Source: Calamus simplicifolius (lineage: Eukaryota; Streptophyta; Magnoliopsida; Arecales; Arecaceae). From it: 64,000 bases of DNA. A program made the position numbers and the translations under genes. Below the pieces are notes generated by a model. It did no database searches. It saw only the letters and a list, made by a program, of their open reading frames with translations, and was not told the origin of the DNA. Position 1 is the first letter of the stretch. Every line of letters starts with the position of its first letter. This document shows, in pieces, positions 33,563-43,898 of the stretch. The stretch spans positions 186,001-250,000 of the forward strand of contig UESW01005008.1 in NCBI GenBank assembly GCA_900491605.1, given 5' to 3'.

Positions 33563-34807
33563 AACACTGGACTATACACCCCTTTACCCGTCCCTGATCG
33601 ACCTTGGCAAGACATCAGTATGGACTTTGTGTTGGGACTACCAAAGACCTTAAGGAGACACGATTCCATCTTTGTGGTAGTCGATAGATTTTCTAAAATG
33701 GCACATTTTCTGCCTTGTTCCCAGACCTTCGATGCATCAAAAGTGGCCAAGTTATTTCTAGATGAAGTGGTTAGATTACACGGGTTACCTAAAACCATCG
33801 TGTCTGATAGGGATGTTAAGTTCACCAGTTACTTTTGGAAAACCCTATGGCACCTGCTAGGAACCAAGTTAAACTTTTCTACCACTTATCACCCCCAAAC
33901 TGATGGTCAAACAGAAGTTGTAAATAGAAGTCTTGGAAATATGTTGAGATGTTTAGTGGGAAAACATACTGGAAATTGGGACCTTTTACTGCCACGTATA
34001 GAGTTTGCCTATAATAGTTCAGTTAACAGATCCACTGGAAAAAGTCCTTTTGAGATTATTCATGGGTACAAACCAAGAAAGCCAATAGACCTCATTCCAT
34101 TGCCCATGCATGTACGAACATCAGAGTCTGCTGAGTCATATGCACAACACATTAGGGATTTACACAAAGAAATTAGCGAGAAAATCCATATAAGCAATGA
34201 GAGTTACAAGCATATGGCTAATTCCCATAGAAGAGCAAAAGAATTTCATGTAGGAGACTTTGTCATGATAAGGCTCAGACCTGAACAGTTTCCAAAGGGA
34301 ACTATGAAGAAACTACACGCCCATGGTGCAGGTCCTTTCAAAATAATAAAAAGAATTGGACCTAATGCTTATATACTGGACCTACCTTCTGACTTTGGTA
34401 TTAGTTCCACCTTTAATATTTCAGATCTGGTAGAATACAAGGAACCAACAATGAATCCCAGTGAGTTTTTAGGACCTGATCCATCCTTTGAGAGTGAACC
34501 AATCCCAGAGTGTCCACCAGCCACAAAGCGAGAAAGAATTGAACGGATATTAGATGACAAGATTGTCACTACCCGAAATAAAGACTATCAACGCTACTTG
34601 GTCCATTGGCAAGGTAGACCTGATTCTGAAGACTCATGGATCACTCAAGAAGAACTGCAAAGGATCGATCCAGATCTGCTTGAATATTACCAAAGCCAAA
34701 ATGATCCATACTCGTCAGGGCCGAGTTTTTTTCACCCGGGAAGAATTGATGGGGACATCAGCAAGAAGAAAAGGTTGCAGACTGACACTCTTTGGTTTTG
34801 TAGTTAA
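33563..34807 (+). pseudogene. Chromovirus E pol C-terminus: integrase core and chromodomain
   Basis: Same frame as the preceding gag-pol. The integrase core shows MDFVLGLPKTLRRHDSIFVV, VSDRDVKFTS and YHPQTDGQTEVVNRSLGNML. A GPF-type linker follows (GAGPFKIIKRIGPNAYILDL), and a chromodomain lies at about 34525-34690 (RIERILDDKIVTTRNKDYQR, then YLVHWQGRPDSEDSWITQEE). Chromodomains direct integration to certain chromatin in chromoviruses. The frame runs about 60 bases into the 3' LTR before its stop. Confidence 0.94.
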
Positions 34808-36004
34808 TCTACTTTCCGCAGGTTCCACTTACTCGAGCCAAGAGTTTCAATTTCTCAAGTGGCAACTCATGCTGCAAAATTTCAACTTCTGCCAAGTCTC
34901 AAAGTATCGACACTTCCTGCCTTGAGTCAACACTGCTATCAAGACATCAAGTCTTCTCTTTGGAAGTCAAATCTTGGAGGACACATGGAGGTATCTGATG
35001 ATGACACATGGCAACTTAGAAGTCAAATCTTGGAGGACACATGGAGGTATCTGATGATGACACATGGCAAACTAAGGAGGTGCCACATGGAAGCTGGTGC
35101 AACCAAATTTGTTAGGGATTGATTGTAATTAGTTAGCTATATCATAACTAATCCTTAGATTGTTATGATCTTTTAGTTTTTTGGGCTGAAATTTCTGGAA
35201 GTCCTTTGGCCTATAAATAGGCCAAGCTTTCCCTCTTGTAGATATGAAGTTTGAGAAATAAAATCAAGTTTATTTGATTTCTTTTGCCAAGTGCCTTGTT
35301 CATCTTTGAGTATGAAGAGGGTGAGATGCTCTTAGTTTGAGTTGAGGCTCGTGTTTCCTAGTCTTAGATCTAGGTCACTCCTTGAGGGAGAGGGTGAGAG
35401 GCCCAATTTGCTACTCTAAACCATTCTACCAAGGTTCCATAATAGTTTCAGGAAGAAGGACAAGTGCTACCCAAGTCTCAGCAAAATTTTTCAAATCCTT
35501 CCTTTCCTTGTTCGATTTTTTTATTTCCTTCAATTCCTTTGCCTCCACGGTCTTACTTCTGATCACTTGCAGGTTCTCTTGAGGATGTTAGAGTTGAGGA
35601 TGATGGCTCCACGTCAAGGATCAAGTGCCAAGGTGAGTTCTTAAGTAAGGAGTGTAGATCTTGTCAACCAACCCTCAATTCTTTGAGTGTTGAGTGCATC
35701 CCTTCCACTTTAAGATCTTACTTCATTGTTGAAAAAAAAAAAACCTCTTGGTCCTTTAGATCTGAAGTTTTAAAGGTGGCTTAACTTAGTTTGAAGGTTT
35801 CCATACCTTTAGATCCTAATCTTTTTATTTCTTTGAAAGAAGCTTGCACAAGGGTATTTAGATTTCTGCTTCCGGTTTGATGTTCTTCATTTCTCCCATG
35901 CATGAATTCAGCCATAGCTTGGGCTCAAATGTTCATTAAGGGTGGTAATCACTTAGAACACATCACCATCCCCTCATTTCACCAATTTTTTTTGGGCCCC
36001 ATCA
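34747..36004 (+). repeat. 3' LTR of chromovirus E (1,258 bp)
   Basis: Preceded by the short purine tract GGGAAGAAT. It carries the same internal repeats as the 5' LTR (56-bp tandem at 34963-35074, TATA palindrome at 35206-35225). It ends GCCCCATCA at 36004, followed by GCTAG. Confidence 0.94.
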
Positions 36005-36791
36005 GCTAGCTCAATAGCTAACTAAAGAAAAGTCAGTTAGCTCACTAGCTAACTAAATCCAAAAGTAACATAAAAACTGCCCAACTTAGTTAGCTCTCCA
36101 GCTAGCTGAGCAAAAAGGCAGCCACACGTATGAATGAAGTAGTTAACTCTCCAGCTAACTAACCAACAGGTAGCTAGCTCTCCAGTTAACTAAAATTTGA
36201 ATCCACACGGCTTGAACTTTTCCTGTGAAAAATAGTTAGCTAAGCAGTTAGCTCCAAGATAAAATAGTTAGCTAAGTAGTTAGCTCCAAGAAACGCCAGC
36301 TAGCTAAAAGATCTAGCATCTAGCTCAATAGTTAGCTAAAATTGAAGACCATTCGGCCAGGAAGGATAACAGGCAACTGGAGTTAGCTAAAATGGAATCC
36401 AGTTAGCTCCAAGGCATCCTAGCTAACCAGCTAGCTAAAAATGAAGAACATTCGGCCAGCATAGTGACGAGCACCTTAGCTAACTGAAAGAACTCCAGTT
36501 AGCTAACAAGCTAGGTAACCAGCTAGCTGAAAAAGGTGGACGTTCGGCCAAGCACTGAGATTTCTTACCAGTTAGCTGAAAGGTGTGCCAGCTAGCTAAA
36601 TAGAATAACAAGTTAGCTAACCAGTTAACTCCCAAGCCAATAAAATTATCTAAGGCAAAATAGAATGACGTATACTCTTACCAATCAATTTTGCACAAAA
36701 ATACCTACTTGCAAGGCGATCGAACTTCTCTGTATCAAGCTTAGAATTACTTAATTGTTTTGTAATCATCAAAATCAATCTGGGGTCAATA
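36005..36791 (-). repeat. 3' LTR of Sirevirus D, right piece
   Basis: Continues the D LTR after chromovirus E (36005-36009 is the duplicated target). It matches 45251-46038 and contains most of the hairpin array (to about 36610). In element sense it starts TATTGACCCC, a one-base change from the expected TGTTGACCCC. Confidence 0.9.
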
Positions 36792-37010
36792 ATCTCCCCC
36801 TTTTTGATGATGACAAAACCCTTAAACATGAAAGAAGCAATTATAGGAAGTTTAATAAATAGACATGAGTGTAATCAGAAAAACATTACTTACTCCCCCT
36901 GTCAATCTGAATAAATGAACTCTTTTCTCCCGCTGAATATATGGAGTTATTATTTTACTCCATTCCTTAATGTATGCAATATTCTTCTCCCCCTTTTTGT
37001 CATTAATCAA
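36792..37010 (-). other. Repeated polypurine tracts of Sirevirus D
   Basis: On the minus strand AAAAAGGGGGAGAT adjoins the 3' LTR; further AGGGGGAGTAAG and AAAAAGGGGGAGAA tracts lie at about 36893-36905 and 36982-36994. The tract at the LTR is the plus-strand primer. Duplicated tracts are a Sirevirus trait, also seen in element A. Confidence 0.82.
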
Positions 37011-37218
37011 AAAGAAGTTTGAAGAGTCTTGCAATCAATTTAAGCATAATATATCAAGGAGATGTTATCATCCATACATAATTAGAGCAGTCATTCAGAT
37101 CATTACAAAATAGAGTAATACAAATATTACATGTCATGGTTTCAAGTCATAAAACATAGTCATAAACATGCATTACATAAACAATACTAAGTACGTTCAT
37201 TACATAAGCCAAGCACAC

Positions 37219-38793
37219 TCATTTGTCGTCATCAGAAGAAGAAATATGCACTAAAGAAATATTTGGCTTATTTGAAGATCCAGGCTTGACGGAGGAAGGC
37301 TGTGTCGGCAGAGTCCAGAGGTGCGGATGAGAATAAGAAGCATCAGGTGCAGAAGCGGCAGAAAGAGTGATGTAAGTCTCCACAAGTTGACTCAGCCTAG
37401 AGAGAGATGTGGTCCAATGGTCGATAGCGTTTGTTGCATCTCGGGTCTAGGTCTCGTTGGATCTCATTTGGTATTCTACCCACTCTGCCTTAGTTTCAAA
37501 ATTCTCAAGCTTACCTTTTAGGAAATTTATCTCTTTTAGGATCCGGTCCATATAGATTCATTGTGATGAAAGACTCTTTCATTGAGAATGTTCACATCAT
37601 GGACAAGTTGATTAAGAGTAATTTTAAACTGAGACATGGTCTCAAAAATAGAAGAAATATATGGTACAAGAGTCTGATCATTGATAGAAGAAGCATTATC
37701 TCCAGAGCTTCAACTAGAAGTGGCAAGGGTTAATTCATTGATAATATGGCGAATTTGATCTTCACTTAGACGAACCAAAGGAAGAGGAGCAGGAGCTTGG
37801 TTGTCATTACGATATGAAGGTCCAGAAGCATTCATATTGAGTGGATCAGATAGAAAAGGATTTTGGTCAGCAGACATAGCAGCAAGGTACAGATTCGGTT
37901 GGTTGAAGTTAAAATTGAAGAAGTTCTGAGGAGAACAAGCGGATTGAGTCACATTTAGCGGTGGCATACTAGACTGACCAGTTCTTGATCTAATTTTTAA
38001 CTAAATACCATCCCGTTTGGCAAAGTCCGTACGGTGCAGTAAATGTGCATTAAATATGTCAGAGTGACGTAATGCCACTGCAGTTTCTCCCTTAAGCTTT
38101 ATATTGAAAAATTCAAATATGTAAGTGAGAAACATTCCGTAGGGCAATGCAGCCTTAGATCTAGACAAGGATTCTTTCATTACAGTCATCATTAGTTGAG
38201 GTAGATCAACAGGGTCTTCTATTAAGATGCCATACATTATACATATGTCCCTATCATTTACTACATTAAACGAACCTGCACGTGGGGCAAGGATTTTGGC
38301 AATGATACTATGAAATAATCTATTTTCTAAAGATAACATGTTTGCATATAGAGTTTCAATATTACTAGCTTCACTGTCGTCAATATTAAGGATTAAACCT
38401 ATTTTATATCCACGTTCACTGGGTAGGACTTCTAAGAAACCATTAAATGGAATATTTAGAGCACAACATAACGTTTTGCAGTCTAGGTCGATTTTAGTCT
38501 TTTTCACAAAGGAAGAGATAGTCTCACCACCAAAAGAGATATTTTCATAAAATTCTCTAATAAGCTCAGGATAAATAGGTCTCTTGGTAGATAAAAGCTT
38601 ATCCCAACCTTGATTAACTAACAGTTTTCAATTTTAAAACCTTCCCGTTCTAAGAAGTTAAAATCAACTAACCTTCCATGAGCGAAATATTTAGAAGCAA
38701 GAAGGGAGTTGTTCTGGGATGAAGAAGTAGAAGACTTCGGCGAAGATCAGCACAATCGTCATCTCTTACGATTGTCTTCTTCTTTGGAGCCAT
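37219..38793 (-). pseudogene. Sirevirus D third frame (env-position ORF), broken
   Basis: Starts MAPKKKTIVRDDD (38793) and ends SSSDDDK (37219), about 525 codons long. The middle piece, 38001-38507, is open and has a domain resembling the plant 'putative transposon protein' family, with an upstream RPIYPELIREFYENI motif (38542-38586). A single stop at 38001-38003 is followed in frame by an asparagine/proline-rich segment (37710-37967) and a likely coiled coil. Two frame changes lie near 38600-38690. Sireviruses often carry an extra frame here, sometimes called env-like; no signal peptide or clear membrane segment is seen, so an envelope role is not supported. Confidence 0.75.
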
Positions 38794-38968
38794 CAACTAT
38801 CTTCAAGATGGATTGATAGATTGAATGGAAGAAAGAAGATTGATGGAAGGATTGATGGAATGAGAGAATGAGAACAAGAGAAGGAAAGGAGAGGACAATC
38901 GGTTGAAATGAGGAAGAGTGAGGGAAATGGCTTGAGGCTTGAATGAAACAAAAGGTTTGGTGAAAAGG

Positions 38969-39026
38969 TTATATAGGGAGAGAGCTTGATGGTTAGCTGA
39001 CCAGGTGACTGTTTGGTTGCCTGGTC
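38969..39026 (-). promoter_or_regulatory. Possible internal promoter for Sirevirus D third frame
   Basis: On the minus strand TATATAA (38969-38975) lies 176 bases before the ATG at 38793. It is followed by a pyrimidine-rich leader of the plant 5' UTR kind (38794-38960). Just upstream, GACCAGG (38999-39005) and CCTGGTC (39020-39026) form a 7-bp inverted repeat. Function is inferred from layout only. Confidence 0.45.
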
Positions 39027-39279
39027 TGCCATCAATAAAATGAAAAAGGTTTCAAACGTCCGGTTGGTGGATGAATTTATAGGAGTTATGCTTTCATAAA
39101 GATAAAAAAGCTTAAAACTTGCAGCATACTCAAGCATTTAATTTGATAAGGTGTTCCCTTTAATTGATTTGATTAAAAGATGTTACATCAATTAGATATC
39201 ATATCGATTCATTAATTGATTCATTAAATGGTTGGATCAAACATTCATAATTCTCTTCTGATTTCATAAAATTTTGTTT

Positions 39280-40650
39280 CATCAAGAGGCTTACTGAAAA
39301 TATCAGCAATTTGATTTTTAGTTTTTAAAAATTCAATAACAACATTTCCATTATTTACGTGATCTCTAATGAAATGATGTCTAATTTCAATATGTTTTGT
39401 TCTGGAATGTTGAATAGGATTCTTAGTTAAACTGATTGCACTTGTATTATCACATTTTATAGGTATGACTTTTTGTTTAATACCATAATCTTCTAGTTGT
39501 TGCTTAATCCATAAGATTTGAGCATAGCAACTTCAGCTGTAACGTATTCGGCCTCGGCCGTAGACAGTGCTACTAAAGTTTACTTTTTGCTAAACCATGA
39601 AATTAAGTTAACACCTAGAAACTGGCAAGTTTCAGTGGTTGATTTCCTATCTAATTTACATCCAGCAAAGTCTGAATCAGTGTATCCTATTAAGTCAATG
39701 CTAGATTGTTTGTCATACCATATACCTAAATTTTTTGTTCCATTTAACTATTTAAATATTCTTTTAATAGCAAGCAAGTGTGATTCTTTAGATTGGCTTG
39801 ATATCTTGCACACATGCAAACACTAAATAAAATATCTGGCCTACTAGCAGTTAAATATAATAATAATCCAATCATGCCTCTATATAATTTTAAATCAACA
39901 GACTTTTCAGAATTATAGGATTCAAGTCTACATGATGAGCTCATGGGGGTACCGATACTCTTGAATGTCTCCATGCCAAACTTCTTAATCATTTCTTTGG
40001 TATATTTGGATTGGATTATGAAGATCCCATCTTTGCTTTGTTTAATTTGTAGTCCGAGAAAGTAGGTCAGCTCACCCATCATACTCATCTCGAACTCTCC
40101 CTGCATAAGCTTAGCAAAGTCTTTGCATAAAGAATTATTAGTGGCACCAAATATAATATCATCAACATAAATTTGAATAATTAATATATCTTTATTTTAT
40201 CTTTTAATAAATAAAGTTGTATCCACAGTTCCTCGAATGAAATCATTACTAATCAAGAATTTGCTTAATCTTTCATACCATGCCGGGGTGCTTGTTTCAA
40301 ACCATATAAAGCTTTGTTTAATTTGAAAACGTGATTTGGAAACAAATGATTTTCAAAGCCGGATGGCTATTCCACAAAAACTTGTTCAGCAATGTATCCA
40401 TTTAAGAAAGCGCTTTTAACATCCATTTGATACAATTTAAAATTTATAACAAGCATAAGCAAGAAGTAATCTAATAGCTTCTAATCTAGCAACAGGGGCA
40501 TAAGTTTCATCAAAATCAATTCCCTCTTCTTGGTTATAACCCTTAGCTACTAATCTTGCCTTATTTCTAATTATATTACCATTTTCATCTAATTTGTTTC
40601 TATAAACCCATTTAGTTCAATAATTTAAATGATCATGAGGTCTTTCAATA
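39280..40650 (-). pseudogene. Sirevirus D reverse transcriptase and RNase H (broken)
   Basis: Motifs in order on the minus strand: a KTAFLNG-like site near 40410, FGLKQAPAWY-type sequence near 40290, catalytic YVDDIIFGATNN (about 40150-40180), and MQGEFEMSMMGELTYFLGLQ with SRPDILFSVCMCARYQ (39744-40106). RNase H sites follow at 39500-39700 (YTDSDFAGCKLDRKST, LSTAEAEYVTAE). Stops at about 40190, 40280, 40370 and 39590 break the frame. Confidence 0.88.
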
Positions 40651-40655
40651 AGAGT

Positions 40656-41720
40656 TCAAACATTATTTCTTTCAAATTGGTGGAGTTCCTCATGCATGGC
40701 ATTAATCCGATCAACATCATTTTTAGCATCATCATAACATTTAGGTTCAATTTTAGATACAAATGCTAAGTTATTACAAGCATCTCTAAATGATGATCTA
40801 GTTCTAACTCCTTGAGAAGGATCACCAATAATTTGATCTTTAGGGTGACTGAGTACATACCTCCAACCTCTTTCTAATTCATCATTACCTTGTGAGGCTT
40901 CAGGTAGGTTAGCGTTCCCTTCTCCATTTACCTCTTGTGTATTTGAGTCGTTCTTATCTTTCAGTGTGATGTCCTTGAATTGATCTTCAATGTTATCTGC
41001 ATTATTTATACCTTTTCCCTTCCTTGATGGAAGATCATTAGATTCATCAAAGATAATATGAATTGATTCTTCAACTACTAAATTCTTTTTATTGAATATT
41101 CTAAAAGCTCTACTATGTAAAGAATATCCAAGAAAAATTTCTTCATCAGACTTAGCATCAAATTTATCAAGGTTTGATTTTCTATTATAATACAAAACAT
41201 CGGCATCCAAAAACATGAAATAACTTATATTAGGTTTTCTTCCTTTCCAAAGTTCATATGGAGTCTTTTTCAAAATAGGTCTGATTAATGCACGATTTAA
41301 AACATAACATGCAATATTAATAGCTTCTGCCCAAAAATATTTTGGAAGATTGCTTTCACACAATATGGTACGCGCCATTTCCTCTAATGTTCTATTCTTC
41401 CTTTCAACTACTCCATTTTGTTGTGGTGTTCTTGGTGCAGAAAAATTATGTTCAATTCCATTTTCATTACAAAATTCTTCAAAAGATTTATTTTCAAATT
41501 CTTTTCCATGATCACTTCGTATCGATAAAACAGAAGAATTCTTTTCATTTGTAATTCTTTTGAATAATTTTTGAAATGCTGAAAATGCTTCATCTTTACT
41601 AAATAGAAATAAAACCCATGTAAAGCGAGAGAAATCATCAATAACAACAAAACCATATCTTTTACCTCCTAGACTAGTTGTTCTTGTAGGACCAAATAAA
41701 TCCATATGCAAGAGCTCCAA
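40656..41720 (-). pseudogene. Sirevirus D integrase
   Basis: 354 open residues beginning MELLHMDLFGPTRTTSLGGK (first catalytic Asp). IRSDHGKEFENKSFEEFC follows (second Asp), then PQQNGVVERKNRTLEEMART (catalytic Glu). The C-terminal linker (IIFDESNDLPSRKGKG) runs into the region before RT (PKCYDDAKNDVDRINAMHEE). It inserts element DNA into the host. It is separated from the upstream protease by a stop near 41781. Confidence 0.92.
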
Positions 41721-41780
41721 AGGTCTAGTGGTTGAAATTAAATTCTTTGATTTAAAAGATACTCGAGTTTGTTTTCCAAA

Positions 41781-42347
41781 TTAACAAGCATTACAAATCT
41801 TATCTTTTTCAAAAGCAAGTTTTGGCAAACCATGTACTAAATCCTTCTTAATTAATTTAGATAGTAAATCCATGCTTGCATAAGCTAGCCTACGATGCCA
41901 TAACCAACTATTATCAGTTTTATTGTTTGTAGCAATTAGGCAATCAATATTTTGATCATGCAAATCATTTAAATTAACAATGTATATATTACCATGCCTA
42001 TGACCAACAAATTTCATGTTTTCATTTGCAGGATTTTTAACAATGCATAAGGATGATTCAAATGTAATATTAAATCCTTTGTCACATAATTGACTAATGC
42101 TAAGTAAATTATGTTTCAGTCCTTTCACAAGCAAAACATTATCAATATAAGCATGAGGTGTGATACCTATTTTTTCAATGCCAATTATTTTTCCTTGGCC
42201 ATTATCACCGAAAGTAACAGCACCTCCATCTTTTGCTTCCAAAGTGATGAATTGTGATTCATCATCGGTCATGTATCTTGAGCACCCGCTATTCAAGTAC
42301 CATTGTCTTTTAATTGCTCGGGTTGCAAGACACACCTGCATACACAA
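41781..42347 (-). pseudogene. Sirevirus D protease and pre-integrase region
   Basis: Starts near WYLNSGCSRYMTDDESQFIT, where the copia protease site DSG is NSG: the catalytic Asp is Asn in this copy. Then LKHNLLSISQLCDKGFNITF and the pre-integrase zinc region (WLWHRRLAYASMDLLSKLIK, ICNAC). If the Asn is real, this protease would be inactive. Confidence 0.85.
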
Positions 42348-42349
42348 TT

Positions 42350-43814
42350 TTAATTTTTGTTTTTAGGTACCCAAGCTTTCTTGGGTCCTTTAGGGTTAGT
42401 CAAGATGGTTCCTTTTGGAACCCATATTTTTCTTATCTTTTGTGTTTGACAAATATAAGCTTTGTGTCCAATTTTTTCACATTTAAAACATGTAATTTTA
42501 GTAGAATCATTAGCATGCTCATAAATATTTTTAAAAAATTTCTGTCTTTCAAAAGTATTGTATCCAAGACCAGCTCTATTGTAAACAGCTCTTTGACTAT
42601 TTAAAATTATTTCTAATTTTTTTGAACTTAGACTAAATTTATCAACAATTGGTTTTAATTTATCTACTTCATTTTTCAAATTTTGGTTTTCCTTTAACAA
42701 TGATTCATTATCCTTTGAAATTCTTTCTTTTTCAAGAGTAAGATTTTTGATTTTATTTTTCAATTCTTTGCTCTTTGAACTTAAATTTGCAAAATCATCG
42801 ATAAGTTCATAAAATGCACAATGTAATTCATCAAAGGTAAAGTCATCTAAAAAGTTAGGGCTTACCTCATCATTATCAGCCATGAAGCAAACATTTGCAA
42901 CCTCAGTTTTCTCTTTATCTTCTGAACTTGTTGCTTCACTGTCGCTCCAGGCTTCTTGCACTCATAGCATGTAGGAGGTTCACTCTTTTCCTTATCTTTG
43001 TTATAGTCTCCTTTGACAAATTGTTTTCTTTTACCAAATTTCTTTCTCTTCATGAACTTTTTAAATTTCCTTGAAATAAGTGTCATTTCATCATCTTTCT
43101 CACTGTCACTTGTGGTTTCTTCACTTTCATCTTCTTAAGTTGCACTCTTCAAAGCCATGGTCCTTTTCTTCTTTGATTCATCTTCATCAATATGTTGTCA
43201 TTGCTGAAGCTCATGAGTCATCAAAGAACCGACCAACTCTTCAAGTGATGAAGTATTGAGATCTTTTGCTTCTTGAATTGCAGTGACTTTTGCTTCCCAA
43301 GTCCTAGATAAAGATCTTAAGATTTTTCTAACAAGATCATTGTTAGCATAAGATTTTCAAGACTTTTCAGTCCATTAATAATGTCAGTAAATCTTGTAAA
43401 CATATCAGTAATATTTTCAGCAGGATCCATCTTAAATAATTCATACTTATGAACAAGCATATTTATTTTGGATTCCTTGACTTGATTTATACCCTCACGG
43501 GTGACTTCAAGTCAATCCCAGCAGACATGCAAGTAGATATGCGATTAAACTCATTTGCATCAAGAGAGCAATAAAGAACATTCATAGCCTTAGCATTTAA
43601 TTGAGCTAATTTCTTATCTTGCTCATCCCATTCGAGGTTTTACAATATTAACATTTTCAATCATAATAGTGGGTGTGTGTGGTCCATTAATTATAATTCC
43701 CCATAAATCATAATCTAGTGCTTGAATGAAGATTTTCATTCGTACTTTCCAATATGTGTAATTTGTTCCATTGAACAAAGGTGGTCTATTAGTTGATTGT
43801 CCTTCAGTCAACAT
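42350..43814 (-). pseudogene. Sirevirus D gag
   Basis: Starts MLTEGQSTNRPPLFNGTNYT at 43814 and continues through frame-broken core pieces to 43090. Then MKRKKFGKRKQF and the first knuckle (CYECKKPG), which is cut by a deletion relative to element A and loses its His and last Cys. An acidic stretch and coiled coil (LKNKIKNLTLEKERISKDNE) follow, then a second, intact CCHC knuckle (CFKCEKIGHKAYIC, about 42445-42490). Confidence 0.87.
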
Positions 43815-43884
43815 AGAACTTATTGGGATAACTACTAATCTTTGGCTCCAAGCTAATCAAAGCTATAGGAATCAAGAGCACTCT

Positions 43885-43896
43885 GCTTTGATACCA
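43885..43896 (-). other. Primer binding site of Sirevirus D
   Basis: On the minus strand TGGTATCAAAGC: one change from the tRNA-Met primer sequence TGGTATCAGAGC seen in elements A and C. It lies two bases inside the LTR. Confidence 0.85.
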
Positions 43897-43898
43897 CT

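Larger units (their letters stand above)
27527..36004 (+). mobile_element. Chromovirus E (Ty3/gypsy), near-intact
   Basis: 8.48 kb. LTRs are 1,256 and 1,258 bp, the primer site is tRNA-Met, the leader is 1.27 kb, and a single gag-pol frame ends in a chromodomain. The LTR pair differs at about 15-18 positions by eye, including single-base indels. One in-frame stop (33560-33562) interrupts gag-pol. It inserted into the 3' LTR of Sirevirus D. The exact clade among chromoviruses is not assigned. Confidence 0.94.
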
